Notes under the pieces: model-generated
Seen by the model: only the letters and a program-made list of their open reading frames with translations
Told to the model about the DNA's origin: nothing
The model's database searches: none
Assembly (NCBI GenBank): GCA_002500745.1
Contig: DLST01000002.1
Coordinates: 124,001-188,000, forward strand
Direction: 5' to 3'
DNA length: 64,000 nt
DNA from: Sphingobacterium sp. UBA7855
GTDB lineage: Bacteria > Bacteroidota > Bacteroidia > Sphingobacteriales > Sphingobacteriaceae
Made by a program: the position numbers and the translations under genes
Part shown: in pieces, positions 27,626 through 36,156 of the stretch
Position numbering within the stretch: the first letter of the stretch is position 1
Layout of the letters: each line of letters begins with the position of its first letter

Positions 27626-27660
27626 AAGCTGACGGCAACTTGGTTGCCGTCAGCTTTTCT
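27626..27660 (+). terminator. intrinsic terminator after the GH105 gene
   Basis: A perfect 14-bp stem (AAGCTGACGGCAAC, 27626-27639, with its complement at 27643-27656) and a 3-base loop, followed by TTCTT. It closes the SusC/SusD/GH105 transcript and ends only a few bases before the next possible start codon at 27664. Confidence 0.8.
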
Positions 27661-27681
27661 TAAATGTCTACTCATATACGT

Positions 27682-28311
27682 ATGTTTCAAAAGAAAAATA
27701 TCATCACGATACAACATCCGGAATCCGTGCATCATACGAACGGCATGATTGGTTCTTGGAATGATTGGCCATTGACGGAAAAAGGGATCCAACAAGCGGA
27801 AAATATCGCTGCTAATTTAAAGTCGGAATTTCTGGATACGAAGTTTTCTGTGTATACCTCACCGCTCAGCAGAACATCACAGACCGCCGATATCATTGGA
27901 AAACAATTTAATGTCGTTCCCCAATCGGCAACCGCGCTAAAAGAACGTTACCTTGGACGAGCGGTGGGGCAATCGGTTCAATGGCTTAAAGACAATATCG
28001 AGGCGGAAGAACGATCAATCTACGACAAATGTTTTAGTGATGCAGAATCCAGATTTGACGTCTGGCAAAGGATGATTCCCTTTTATGAAACGATAATATC
28101 TGGTAATGAAGAGAATATCATCCTTGTTTCGCACGGAGATAGCTTAAGTATCTTCAATGTCATGTGGCTTGGATTGCCGGTGGAAAGTCTTCAAACAATG
28201 GATTTATACGGTGTAAGTGGAGGGGTTTCCTTTCTTTACCATACAGCAGCCGGAAAAAGGGTGATTAGGATGATGAGCGATACTTCGTATTATAAAAACA
28301 AAGCGATATGA
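27682..28311 (+). CDS. histidine phosphatase family protein
   Basis: A 209-residue member of the histidine phosphatase (phosphoglycerate mutase-like) superfamily. The phospho-accepting His is in IITIQHPES, where the family's usual R-H-G has become Q-H-P. The other catalytic elements are present: the Arg in SPLSRTSQTA and the second His in LVSHGDSLS. I chose the ATG at 27682 because the one at 27664 touches the terminator hairpin. Its TGA overlaps the ATG of the Crp-type gene by 4 bp. Substrate unknown. Confidence 0.75.
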   Translation: MFQKKNIITIQHPESVHHTNGMIGSWNDWPLTEKGIQQAENIAANLKSEFLDTKFSVYTSPLSRTSQTADIIGKQFNVVPQSATALKERYLGRAVGQSVQWLKDNIEAEERSIYDKCFSDAESRFDVWQRMIPFYETIISGNEENIILVSHGDSLSIFNVMWLGLPVESLQTMDLYGVSGGVSFLYHTAAGKRVIRMMSDTSYYKNKAI

Positions 28312-28889
28312 AGGGGCCATCTCCTGAAAACATCAAAGCGGTATTTGATACTTATTATTCCGTCGACATTAAATTTTGGGTTGAATTTGCAAAAGTGGTG
28401 CAACGTCGGAGTTTTGCGAAAAATGAAATCGTGAAGGCATACGATAAGACCGAAAAGTTTATCAACATCCTAGTTTCAGGTTCGGTAGGACATTTTGTGC
28501 CTTATCAGCATAAAGACATCTGTATCAATCTATATTATGAAAACCAGCTATTCAGCGATTACCTTTCTTTTATTTCACAGAGACCGACTGTCATCAAAAC
28601 GGAATGCCTCGAAGATACAGAACTTTGGTCGGTAAGCCATCAGAATTTACAGGAGCTCTATGCAAAGTCCGACCGATCACTTCTTATCGGGAAAGCGATT
28701 TCGGATATCATGTTTACAGCTAAGCAATCTGAGCAAATTAATTTGCTGACTTTGTCGCCCACCGAACGATACCAGAAACTGATTACAGAACGACCCTATA
28801 TCTTTCAGCGTACACCGCTTAAAATTATCGCTTCTTATCTGGGTATAGCACCGGAGAGCCTGAGCAGAATTAGAAAAAAGATTTCTTAA
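28308..28889 (+). CDS. Crp/Fnr-family transcriptional regulator
   Basis: A 193-residue protein with a cyclic-nucleotide-binding-like beta-roll (about 30-120) and a short C-terminal helix-turn-helix (LKIIASYLGIAPESLSRIRKKI), as in the many Crp-like regulators of Bacteroidota. The effector-contact residues of true Crp are not clear, so cAMP binding is doubtful. The start overlaps the phosphatase stop (ATGA), so the two are co-translated. It may regulate the following CPBP gene or its own operon. Confidence 0.8.
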   Translation: MKGPSPENIKAVFDTYYSVDIKFWVEFAKVVQRRSFAKNEIVKAYDKTEKFINILVSGSVGHFVPYQHKDICINLYYENQLFSDYLSFISQRPTVIKTECLEDTELWSVSHQNLQELYAKSDRSLLIGKAISDIMFTAKQSEQINLLTLSPTERYQKLITERPYIFQRTPLKIIASYLGIAPESLSRIRKKIS

Positions 28890-28957
28890 CTTTCGTCAAG
28901 TGTTTTTTGTTTCAATGCAGTTATTTTTGGGCATTGCAAAAAAGCTATACAAACAGG

Positions 28958-29638
28958 ATGAAAAGAAAAATCAATTATTGGGCCGTTATTGTTTATTATA
29001 TTATTGCCATCGCATGCCGCTATTTGACCAACAAAACTGAATTACTACATGCCATCGACAATCCGTATTTAAAATCTATCCTAACGGGAATGGGGCCTGC
29101 GCTTGGAGCTGGGATTGTGTTTGTGACTTTCAAGATAAAGCCCATACTATCACTCAAAGGAAACTATAAGAGTCTCCTTTTTCCGATTACGTTATATTGG
29201 ATATTTCCGGTAGTTTTGATCAGCACGATGTCTTATTTTTTAAAAGGTACTATTCCATATTTAACTGTTTTTACTGTGCTTATCTACGGTCTGCTGGAAG
29301 AAATTGGATGGCGGGGCTTTCTCTATCAGGAGTTTAAAGCATTAAAGCCTATCTACAACATAGTGCTGCTGTCATTACTATGGTTTTTATGGCATCTCAA
29401 TTTTGATTTTACGCCGGTTCAGTTCTCATTTTTCGCCATTTTGGTGTTGGGAAGCTGGGGAATAGGTAAAGTCGCCGATGCAACGGGGTCACTTGTTGCT
29501 GTTAGTGCATTTCATTCCCTTAATAATTTCTTTCCCAGTATAAATTCTAAAAGTGGCGCAATGTTGGGTATCCTTCTACTTGTTTGGGTGATTGCTTTGG
29601 TGCTCCGAAAAAAGATGAAACTGGCGACATCAGTGTAG
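28958..29638 (+). CDS. CPBP-family intramembrane protease
   Basis: A 226-residue protein with about seven membrane helices. The CPBP (Abi/CAAX protease) motifs are present: EEIGWRGF with the catalytic Glu pair and Arg, LLWFLWHLNF with the second-motif His, and FHSLNNFF with the third-motif His and Asn. The family includes CAAX proteases and bacteriocin-immunity proteins. I start at the ATG at 28958, preceded by CAGG, rather than 17 codons earlier. It follows the Crp-like gene by about 70 bp. Confidence 0.82.
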   Translation: MKRKINYWAVIVYYIIAIACRYLTNKTELLHAIDNPYLKSILTGMGPALGAGIVFVTFKIKPILSLKGNYKSLLFPITLYWIFPVVLISTMSYFLKGTIPYLTVFTVLIYGLLEEIGWRGFLYQEFKALKPIYNIVLLSLLWFLWHLNFDFTPVQFSFFAILVLGSWGIGKVADATGSLVAVSAFHSLNNFFPSINSKSGAMLGILLLVWVIALVLRKKMKLATSV

Positions 29639-29668
29639 AACGCCAACTGATATGTTTCAGTTGGCGTT
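29639..29668. terminator. hairpin between convergent genes
   Basis: A perfect 12-bp stem (AACGCCAACTGA, 29639-29650, with its complement at 29657-29668) and a 6-base loop, beginning directly after the stop of the CPBP gene and facing the convergent gene at 29693. Neither side has a T tract. Confidence 0.6.
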
Positions 29669-29692
29669 GACTGTAAAGGACTTTAGCGCTTC

Positions 29693-30160
29693 TTATTTGG
29701 AAATCTTGCTAAAATCGAAAGGAATCTGTAGGCTGTCGCCTGCGACATTTGCTTTCAATTTCTCACCGTCCCGCCAGTAAGAAATCTTTTTTGGGAAGGG
29801 AAGCGAGTCATTATTGCATTCGAACAGGCCATCTTTCATCATGGTCATGGTAAATGCGATAAAATCTTTCTCATCAGGCGTTTTAACCCTTAAATTCCAG
29901 TTACCATCAGATTTTAGCAACTGCATGGTTTCCTGATGAATGGTATCCATGTTTTGCAATGTAAATGCAAAGCCTACATATTCAGAATCGGTCAGTTTCT
30001 TCCAATATTCAAAGGTCTTTTTATCTTTGGCTTCGTTGGTGCGCTGCCATTCTCCTACAAGCCAATCGAAATTTTCGGACGGCTCACTTTGACTTCCCAC
30101 GCACTGTATGAACAGCGGAAGAAACGATAATAATACCCATACCCTGGTTAATTTTAACAT
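29693..30160 (-). CDS. exported DUF6265-like protein
   Basis: A 155-residue protein with a signal peptide (MLKLTRVWVLLSFLPLFIQC) and possibly a lipid-modified cysteine, although Gln before the Cys is unusual for a lipobox. The mature part starts with FDWLVGEWQRTN and continues with a lipocalin-like beta pattern (YWKKLTDSEYVGFAF, WNLRVKTPDEKDFIAF). This resembles the DUF6265 group of small envelope proteins of unknown function. It is monocistronic, converging on the CPBP gene. Confidence 0.6.
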   Translation of the reverse strand: MLKLTRVWVLLSFLPLFIQCVGSQSEPSENFDWLVGEWQRTNEAKDKKTFEYWKKLTDSEYVGFAFTLQNMDTIHQETMQLLKSDGNWNLRVKTPDEKDFIAFTMTMMKDGLFECNNDSLPFPKKISYWRDGEKLKANVAGDSLQIPFDFSKISK

Positions 30161-30384
30161 GTGATATTCGGTTTTTAAAGGTTTGTCGACTAGTCGATCG
30201 TAAAATATGTATGAAATGCCAAGTTGAATGACCGTATGCCCATATCACATTAAATTTAATAAAAAATTAGCAGTCCTGAAAGTAGTTGATAATTAAACTG
30301 TTAATTTAGCTTAATGTTTGTTAAATCTCTGCTATTTTATGCTAAAAGCTATAGATAATTCGTTATTTAGGTATAAATGGAAGC

Positions 30385-31761
30385 ATGATGATTTCTGATT
30401 TTATAAAAAATAAGCATCTGGCCAATCGAGCGGGATTTGGAATGAGCCTTCAGCAGATTACGGATTTTGAACAGCAATCTCCCAAAGCAATATGGAATGT
30501 ATATGCGCAGGCGCGTCCATTCCACCCGATCAGTTTCAGTTCGGAGCAGCGGGCGGTTGACTATACGACTCAATCTCAATTGAATGCTTCAGATAAAAAG
30601 CTGGTACAGCAGCTCAACCGGAAGCGTAATATTGAAATCAATCTTAATTTTCTTGAGGCAATGGTGCATGGTGAGGACCAGCTCAGGGAGAAAATGGCTT
30701 TTTTTTGGCATGGTCATTTTGCGAGTAGGGTTATCAATGCTAATTTTAGTGCTCACCTCCTTAATGAAATCAGAAAGCATGCGCTAGGAAATTTTCGCGA
30801 CCTGCTATTTGCCGTTTCTAAAGCCCCAGCTATGCTTAGCTTCCTCAACAACCAGCAAAACAAAAAGGGGCATCCGAACGAAAACTTCGCGCGGGAAGTG
30901 ATGGAGCTCTTTACAATGGGACGAGGTAATTATACTGAATTGGATGTTAGAGAGGCTGCGCGCGCCTTTACAGGTTGGTCTTACGATAAGGATGGTCAAT
31001 TCTTGGAGCGCAGAAAATTTCATGACATCGGAAGTAAAACATTTTTAGGAAAGACGGCAAATTTTGATGGAAATGATATTTTGGATAGTATATTGGAGCA
31101 GCCAGTTACAGCACGGTTTATTACGCGAAAGCTATACCGGTTTTTGGTCAACGAACAGGTGGATGAGGAAATTGTCTCTTTACTGAGCCGTAATTTCTAT
31201 CATTCGGGATATGATATCAAGCAACTGGTCAACAGCATTTTTACGGCGGACTGGTTTTACGATTCCAAACATATCGGCAACAAAGTAAAGGCACCTATAG
31301 AACTTATGGCTGGTATTATGCGCATGTTACCTATGGAGATCGCGTACCCAGAAAACCTTATTATTTATCAGAAATTATTAGGACAGATGCTTTTGTATCC
31401 GCCGAACGTGTCGGGGTGGCCATCGGGAAAAGCATGGATAGACAGCTCTACCTTGTTACTCCGCATGCAGCTGCCGCAGATATGGAGCGGATTGCGGCCG
31501 CTCGACCTAGATGTCCATAATGACGATGACCTCGACATGGGGCTGAAACAATCAAGGGCGCTGGCAAAAGCCTATAAGAATCCAAAAATTTCCATTGACT
31601 GGTCCACTGTAGAAGTTACTTTTGGGGGGAGAGACCCTTTTCGTATTTTGTTGCAGGGGCAGATATCCTTTGAAAAAGCATTGCGGGATGAATATGACAG
31701 TAAAAACATTCGATTGGCGATTATTGAAGCCATGAGCATTCCCGAATATCAGCTTTGTTAA
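30385..31761 (+). CDS. DUF1800 family protein
   Basis: A 458-residue protein of the DUF1800 family. Typical elements are the N-terminal HLANRAGFGMS, the central MAFFWHGHF, and REVMELFTMGRGNYTELDVREAARAFTGW followed by the late PPNVSGWPSGKAWID segment. DUF1800 genes are almost always next to a DUF1501 gene, as here. Their biochemical role is not established. No clear signal peptide is seen. The stop lies 17 bp before the DUF1501 start, so the pair is one transcript. Confidence 0.85.
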   Translation: MMISDFIKNKHLANRAGFGMSLQQITDFEQQSPKAIWNVYAQARPFHPISFSSEQRAVDYTTQSQLNASDKKLVQQLNRKRNIEINLNFLEAMVHGEDQLREKMAFFWHGHFASRVINANFSAHLLNEIRKHALGNFRDLLFAVSKAPAMLSFLNNQQNKKGHPNENFAREVMELFTMGRGNYTELDVREAARAFTGWSYDKDGQFLERRKFHDIGSKTFLGKTANFDGNDILDSILEQPVTARFITRKLYRFLVNEQVDEEIVSLLSRNFYHSGYDIKQLVNSIFTADWFYDSKHIGNKVKAPIELMAGIMRMLPMEIAYPENLIIYQKLLGQMLLYPPNVSGWPSGKAWIDSSTLLLRMQLPQIWSGLRPLDLDVHNDDDLDMGLKQSRALAKAYKNPKISIDWSTVEVTFGGRDPFRILLQGQISFEKALRDEYDSKNIRLAIIEAMSIPEYQLC

Positions 31762-31778
31762 CCGTTAGAACGACTACT

Positions 31779-32972
31779 ATGATCCTTAAACGCAGGCAAT
31801 TTCTCAAAGCGGGGGCACTCGCGTCGGCATCGCTACTGTTGCCTAATTTCTTAAAAGCCCTATCTTCGTCCACTGCGCTGGAAAATCGGAATAAGGTATT
31901 GGTGATATTGCAGCTCAGCGGAGGAAACGACGGGCTTAATACGATCATTCCGATCCGTAATGATATTTACTTTCGCGAACGGCAAACGATTGCCATCAAT
32001 AATGCGCTGCGGCTCACGGATGAAGCGGGTATTCATCCAGCGTTGCCATTTTTTAAAGCACTTTTTGATCGCGGAGAGCTGGCTGTGCTTAATAATGTCG
32101 GTTATCCCGATCCGAACAAATCGCATTTTCGTAGTATGGATATCTGGCATAGTGCGAGCCGAAGTGATGAATACTTGGAGAGTGGCTGGATAGGGCGCTA
32201 TCTTGATCAGGCCTGTTACGACTGCGACCATCCTACGCAAGCTTTGGAGGTGAATGATATGCTTAGCCTCGCGCTCAAAGGAAGGCGACAAAAAGCATTC
32301 GCATTTAAAGATCCCAAAAAGCTGTATCAGACCAGTCGTGAAGCGTATTTTAAAAAGCTGTATCGGGAACATCGGCATCAGCATGAAGACGAAACAGTTG
32401 CTTATCTGTACCAGACGCTGGGGGATACCCTCAACAATGCCGATTATATCTTTGAACAGAGTAAAGCCAGAAAGACTGCAGCAGCGTATCCTGACTCGGA
32501 GCTTGGAAAGGATCTGAAGACGGTGTCTTCGCTCATTAAATCGGATATCAATACGCAGGTTTATTATTTGCAGATCGGTAGTTTTGATACGCATATCAAC
32601 CAAAATCAACGGCAGGAGAGCCTATTTCGCACGATCAATGATGCTGTAGAAGCTTTTGTAGCGGATTTAAAGCAAGATGGGCTTTTTCGGCATGTTATGC
32701 TCATGACCTTTTCTGAATTTGGTCGGCGGGTGGCACAGAACGCGAGCAATGGTACCGATCACGGTACAGCCAATCAGCTTTTCCTGCTCTCGGGCGGATT
32801 AAAAAAGCAAGGATTACTGAATGATTTGCCGGATCTGACCCAACTCAATGAGGGTGATCTCCAGTATGCCGAAGATTTTAGAAAGGTGTATGCTACTTTA
32901 CTTAAAAGCTGGCTTGATGCGGATTCCGACAAAATATTAGGCTGGAAAAATGGGATTTATGATTTTATATGA
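31779..32972 (+). CDS. DUF1501 family protein, Tat-exported
   Basis: A 397-residue protein with a twin-arginine signal (KRRQFLKAGALASASLLLP) and the alkaline-phosphatase-like DUF1501 fold: VILQLSGGNDGLNTIIP near the N-terminus, IGSFDTHINQNQ in the middle, and MTFSEFGRRVAQNASNGTDHGTANQLF near the end. The Asp and His residues sit where metal ligands would be expected in the sulfatase/phosphatase clan. The ATG at 31779 starts the Tat signal. It is paired with DUF1800. Two Tat-exported ferritin-like proteins are encoded on the opposite strand just beyond. Confidence 0.87.
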   Translation: MILKRRQFLKAGALASASLLLPNFLKALSSSTALENRNKVLVILQLSGGNDGLNTIIPIRNDIYFRERQTIAINNALRLTDEAGIHPALPFFKALFDRGELAVLNNVGYPDPNKSHFRSMDIWHSASRSDEYLESGWIGRYLDQACYDCDHPTQALEVNDMLSLALKGRRQKAFAFKDPKKLYQTSREAYFKKLYREHRHQHEDETVAYLYQTLGDTLNNADYIFEQSKARKTAAAYPDSELGKDLKTVSSLIKSDINTQVYYLQIGSFDTHINQNQRQESLFRTINDAVEAFVADLKQDGLFRHVMLMTFSEFGRRVAQNASNGTDHGTANQLFLLSGGLKKQGLLNDLPDLTQLNEGDLQYAEDFRKVYATLLKSWLDADSDKILGWKNGIYDFI

Positions 32973-33004
32973 AATCTACTCTGTATGAAACATAGTATGA
33001 AAAA

Positions 33005-33037
33005 CCCTGATCTGAATAGCAGACCAGGGCTGTTTTA
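33005..33037. terminator. terminator between DUF1501 and ferritin-like genes
   Basis: Stem CCCTGATCTG (33005-33014) with CAGACCAGGG (33020-33029), one internal mismatch, a 5-base loop, then CTGTTTT. It serves the plus-strand DUF1501 gene and perhaps the convergent gene too. Confidence 0.65.
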
Positions 33038-33056
33038 ACAGGTAGCTTGACTTTTA

Positions 33057-33890
33057 TTAAGCTTTGATAAATAAACCTGCAATGTTAAGTACAGCTTCTG
33101 CAGATAATGGTTCATCAAAAGATTGTGTAGCCGCATTTGTGGAGATCTTTCCAATGGAACTACTGAGTGCTGTAATATCAACACCTGCCTGCTTTACATT
33201 ATCTTCACCAGCGTATACAGCGTCGACAACGGTACCGATACCAGAATCGTTTGCGCCAGTGATCCAAGGTTTTTGATTTGCTGCACCACCCCCGCGTGCA
33301 CGACGCATCTGACGGATATGTGATGCATGCCTAGCTTCAACCGAGTGAATCTGCAATGCTGCAGTAAGGACAACCCGATTGCCAACTAAGATGCCTGCTT
33401 GGCCTTTATAAGCGCGTACACCGGTATCTTCAAACGCTTGTGCAACAGCTAAAAATGTGTCATAATCGCTAAAGACATTTCCAAAAGTGCCACCAGCCGT
33501 AAAATCAAATGTTGGCTTCGATACAGCCTTACTACCCAATACCTGTTTCAAAAAGTTGACATGGGCGACTTCATGATCCCGTATGGTCGTGATAGCACCA
33601 AGAGGCTTACCCGAAGGGATAAGTCCAGATTTCGCAACCCCCATCGTATAATATTCGGCTTCCAAATATTCGAGCGTGAGTGCATAATTGAGGACGCCAT
33701 TGACATCTGTAGGGGCGGTTGCACCGTAAGCCTTTTTGAAAAGTTCACTGACAAAAAAAGGCAGCGCCGCTAAGGTTACTTTTTTACTCATGGAAGCTAG
33801 ATTTTTAATAGCTTCGCGACGTGGGCTGATACGATCACTGAACTCAGGATCTACAGCATTTATTTGGTCAAAAACATTTAAAAGATTCAT
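33057..33890 (-). CDS. ferritin-like domain protein
   Basis: A 277-residue protein with a ferritin-like four-helix bundle (ferritin_2 type). Metal-ligand-like motifs occur in order: ALTLEYLEAEYY, IRDHEVAHVNFL, QAFEDTGVRAYKG and HSVEARHASHIRQMR. The N-terminal part (about 20-50) has an R-R-E-A motif and a hydrophobic stretch, which may be a degenerate Tat or membrane signal. Members are often called desiccation-related proteins; their true function is unsettled. It lies 21 bp after the related gene upstream and shares an operon with it. Confidence 0.82.
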   Translation of the reverse strand: MNLLNVFDQINAVDPEFSDRISPRREAIKNLASMSKKVTLAALPFFVSELFKKAYGATAPTDVNGVLNYALTLEYLEAEYYTMGVAKSGLIPSGKPLGAITTIRDHEVAHVNFLKQVLGSKAVSKPTFDFTAGGTFGNVFSDYDTFLAVAQAFEDTGVRAYKGQAGILVGNRVVLTAALQIHSVEARHASHIRQMRRARGGGAANQKPWITGANDSGIGTVVDAVYAGEDNVKQAGVDITALSSSIGKISTNAATQSFDEPLSAEAVLNIAGLFIKA

Positions 33891-33911
33891 GATAATCTGT
33901 ATTTAGGTGAA

Positions 33912-34637
33912 TTAATAAGTGGGTAGATCCGATACATCAATTTTAGATTTGATAAAGGGTGCGGCGGCGCTCAATACGACACTGGGACTTTTTGCCACAT
34001 CGAGTCCGTTGGAATCAACAACTTCCTGGTTGGCGAAACTGCCGTTATCGATCATATCCCTTACCCAAGCCGCATGGCGTGCCTCTACCGACACAATCTT
34101 TCCGGCTAACAACAGGTAATTAGGGTCTTTGATAAGCCACCCAGCACCATTATATGCGGATACCCCGAGATCTTCAAATGTTTTGGCAGTTGCCAGTACA
34201 TTTTCACGGCTGCTAAAATTAATACTTGAAAGATTTAATTCAAGGCTGGAGATTGCTTTGGCACCCAGCGCAACTTTAAAAAATTCACGGTGGGCAATCT
34301 CGTGATCACGGATATCGGTAAAGAAGACTTTTTCCATATCGGTCATGCCTGAGTAGGGATTATTGACCAATTGAATGTAGAAGGCAGCTTCGAGCTGCTC
34401 CAGCGCATAGGCATAGTTGAGGATAGCGATATCGCCACTACCAAAATATAGGCCTTTTCCGCCGTTATCCATGTTGTCATCATGGTCTTTTTTACAGCTC
34501 GACAAACCGAGGATGGCCAGCGATGCTGCACTGGCGCCTGCAAACTTTAAAAAATCTCTTCTGCGGAGATCCTTTTTGTCTATATCACCATTGGGAGTCA
34601 ATAGCGAATCGTTGTGGGGAGTTGTTATCTTTTCCAT
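33912..34637 (-). CDS. Tat-exported ferritin-like domain protein
   Basis: A 241-residue paralogue of the following ferritin-like protein. It starts with a twin-arginine signal (LRRRDFLKFAGASAASLAIL) and a lipobox-like GLSSC, so it is probably an exported lipoprotein. The helical bundle shows YALEQLEAAFY, IRDHEIAHREFF, KTFEDLGVSAYNG and VSVEARHAAWVRDM, the same ligand order as its neighbour. A folded metal cofactor would explain Tat export. It is the first gene of the two-gene operon. Confidence 0.84.
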   Translation of the reverse strand: MEKITTPHNDSLLTPNGDIDKKDLRRRDFLKFAGASAASLAILGLSSCKKDHDDNMDNGGKGLYFGSGDIAILNYAYALEQLEAAFYIQLVNNPYSGMTDMEKVFFTDIRDHEIAHREFFKVALGAKAISSLELNLSSINFSSRENVLATAKTFEDLGVSAYNGAGWLIKDPNYLLLAGKIVSVEARHAAWVRDMIDNGSFANQEVVDSNGLDVAKSPSVVLSAAAPFIKSKIDVSDLPTY

Positions 34638-34731
34638 AACAAAAGTCTTTTAGTTTATAATATTTTTCTGTACTTATAATCATTTACGACTTTTTGGAAC
34701 GCTTGGATTTCTAAATCCTAATTTTTTTTTA

Positions 34732-34772
34732 TTTTTTTCAAAAAAAAACTGATGCAGACTTGCACCAGTTTT
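34732..34772 (-). terminator. intrinsic terminator after msrAB
   Basis: On the minus strand a 12-bp stem (with one G-U pair) and 4-base loop formed by 34745-34756 and 34761-34772 is followed by a run of T. It lies 25 bp after the stop of the methionine sulfoxide reductase gene. Confidence 0.75.
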
Positions 34773-34797
34773 TTAATAAGCGGTTGAGTATTTCGTT

Positions 34798-35901
34798 TTA
34801 CTTCTTGACGAGTAGGGGCAGATATTTCTCATAACCCTTGGCTTTCATCTCTTCTTTGGGGATAAATTGGAGCGATGCACTATTGATGCAATAGCGTAAA
34901 CCGCCTTTGTCCGATGGACCATCGTCAAAAACATGGCCCAAATGAGCGTCTCCGGTTTTGCTGCGTACCTCTGTGCGGCGCATACCGTGGGAGTTATCAG
35001 CTAATTCTTCTACTAAGTCGGGATTGATCGGTTTGGAAAAGCTGGGCCATCCACAACCTGATTCAAATTTATCTGTCGAGACAAATAGTGGTTCACCAGT
35101 GGTAATATCCACGTAAATACCATCTCTAAACTCATCATTGTATGCGTTGTCAAAGGCACGTTCAGTTGCCTGATTCTGCGTTACATCGTATTGAAGTGGT
35201 GTAAGTTGCTTTTTAAGTGTGCTTCTATCTTTTTTGTGATAACTTTTCGGCGCAGTAGAATCCTTGGGGGCCGGGTTGGCTTTGCGCGCCAGATCGAACA
35301 TCTCTGGAACAATATGGCAGTAGCCACCAGGATTTTTGTCTAGATACTTTTGATGGTACGCCTCCGCATCGTAGTAATTCTGTAAGGGCTCGAGTTCGAC
35401 AACTATTTTTGCCGGATATTGCTTGTCCAGTTCGGCTAGGCTCTTCTTAATAACTGGAATAACTGATTTATCGGTATAGTAAATACCGGTACGGTATTGT
35501 GTTCCGATATCGTTTCCCTGTTTATTGAGGGAGGTGGGGTCTATTGTCTTTAAAAATAAATCCACGAGAAGCTTAAGTTCAACGATTTGTGGGTCATAAG
35601 TGACTTTGACGGTTTCAGCAAAGCCTGTCTTTCCGGTAGAAACCTGTTCATAGCTAGGATTCTTTAAATTACCATTGGCATAACCTACTTCCGTGGCCGT
35701 AACGCCGCGCACTTGTTTAAAAAAATGCTCGGTACCCCAGAAGCATCCACCGGCAAAATAAATAACCTGATCATGCTCGGCTATAGGGGCCGCCAATTGT
35801 TTCTCAATCTGTTTCGGTGGATCCGATTTCTGTGAAAACCCAAATTTGCTCAGCGTAAATAAGCCTAACCCTAGCAGTAGTAATAAAAATGCTTTTTTCA
35901 T
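34798..35901 (-). CDS. msrAB: MsrA-MsrB fusion, methionine sulfoxide reductase
   Basis: A 367-residue fusion with an N-terminal signal peptide ([20 protein letters not shown]), so it acts outside the cytoplasm. MsrA covers about 45-210, with the active-site [11 protein letters not shown]. MsrB covers about 230-360, with [21 protein letters not shown] and the catalytic Cys in RYCINSASL. The two CxxC zinc pairs seen in many MsrB proteins are missing. It reduces both S- and R-methionine sulfoxide in exported proteins. I start at the ATG at 35901, which opens the signal peptide; 29 upstream codons are open but unlikely to be translated. Confidence 0.9.
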   Translation of the reverse strand: MKKAFLLLLLGLGLFTLSKFGFSQKSDPPKQIEKQLAAPIAEHDQVIYFAGGCFWGTEHFFKQVRGVTATEVGYANGNLKNPSYEQVSTGKTGFAETVKVTYDPQIVELKLLVDLFLKTIDPTSLNKQGNDIGTQYRTGIYYTDKSVIPVIKKSLAELDKQYPAKIVVELEPLQNYYDAEAYHQKYLDKNPGGYCHIVPEMFDLARKANPAPKDSTAPKSYHKKDRSTLKKQLTPLQYDVTQNQATERAFDNAYNDEFRDGIYVDITTGEPLFVSTDKFESGCGWPSFSKPINPDLVEELADNSHGMRRTEVRSKTGDAHLGHVFDDGPSDKGGLRYCINSASLQFIPKEEMKAKGYEKYLPLLVKK

Positions 35902-36156
35902 AGCGATTGTCCGTTCTTGTTTGATAATATACGATGTAAAGACCCACTTGGTTTTAATCAATTTAAACACTGAGGATCTCGACTCCATTATTGTTATGAT
36001 AGGTTTAACTATGAATTTTCATAAAGGATTAAGGAAAAGTTTTAAATTGGAATTGTTTTTACTTGTAAAAGACAATCAATTCCCTTTTCTAGGTAAGCCA
36101 GTCCCGTCGTGCGTCACAACGTAGCTGCATCATCGTAGGCCATTTTTTAAAAATAT

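Noticed and set aside
35846..36124. Plus-strand frame of about 92 codons upstream of msrAB
   Set aside because: It overlaps the msrAB signal-peptide region on the opposite strand, and its translation looks random.
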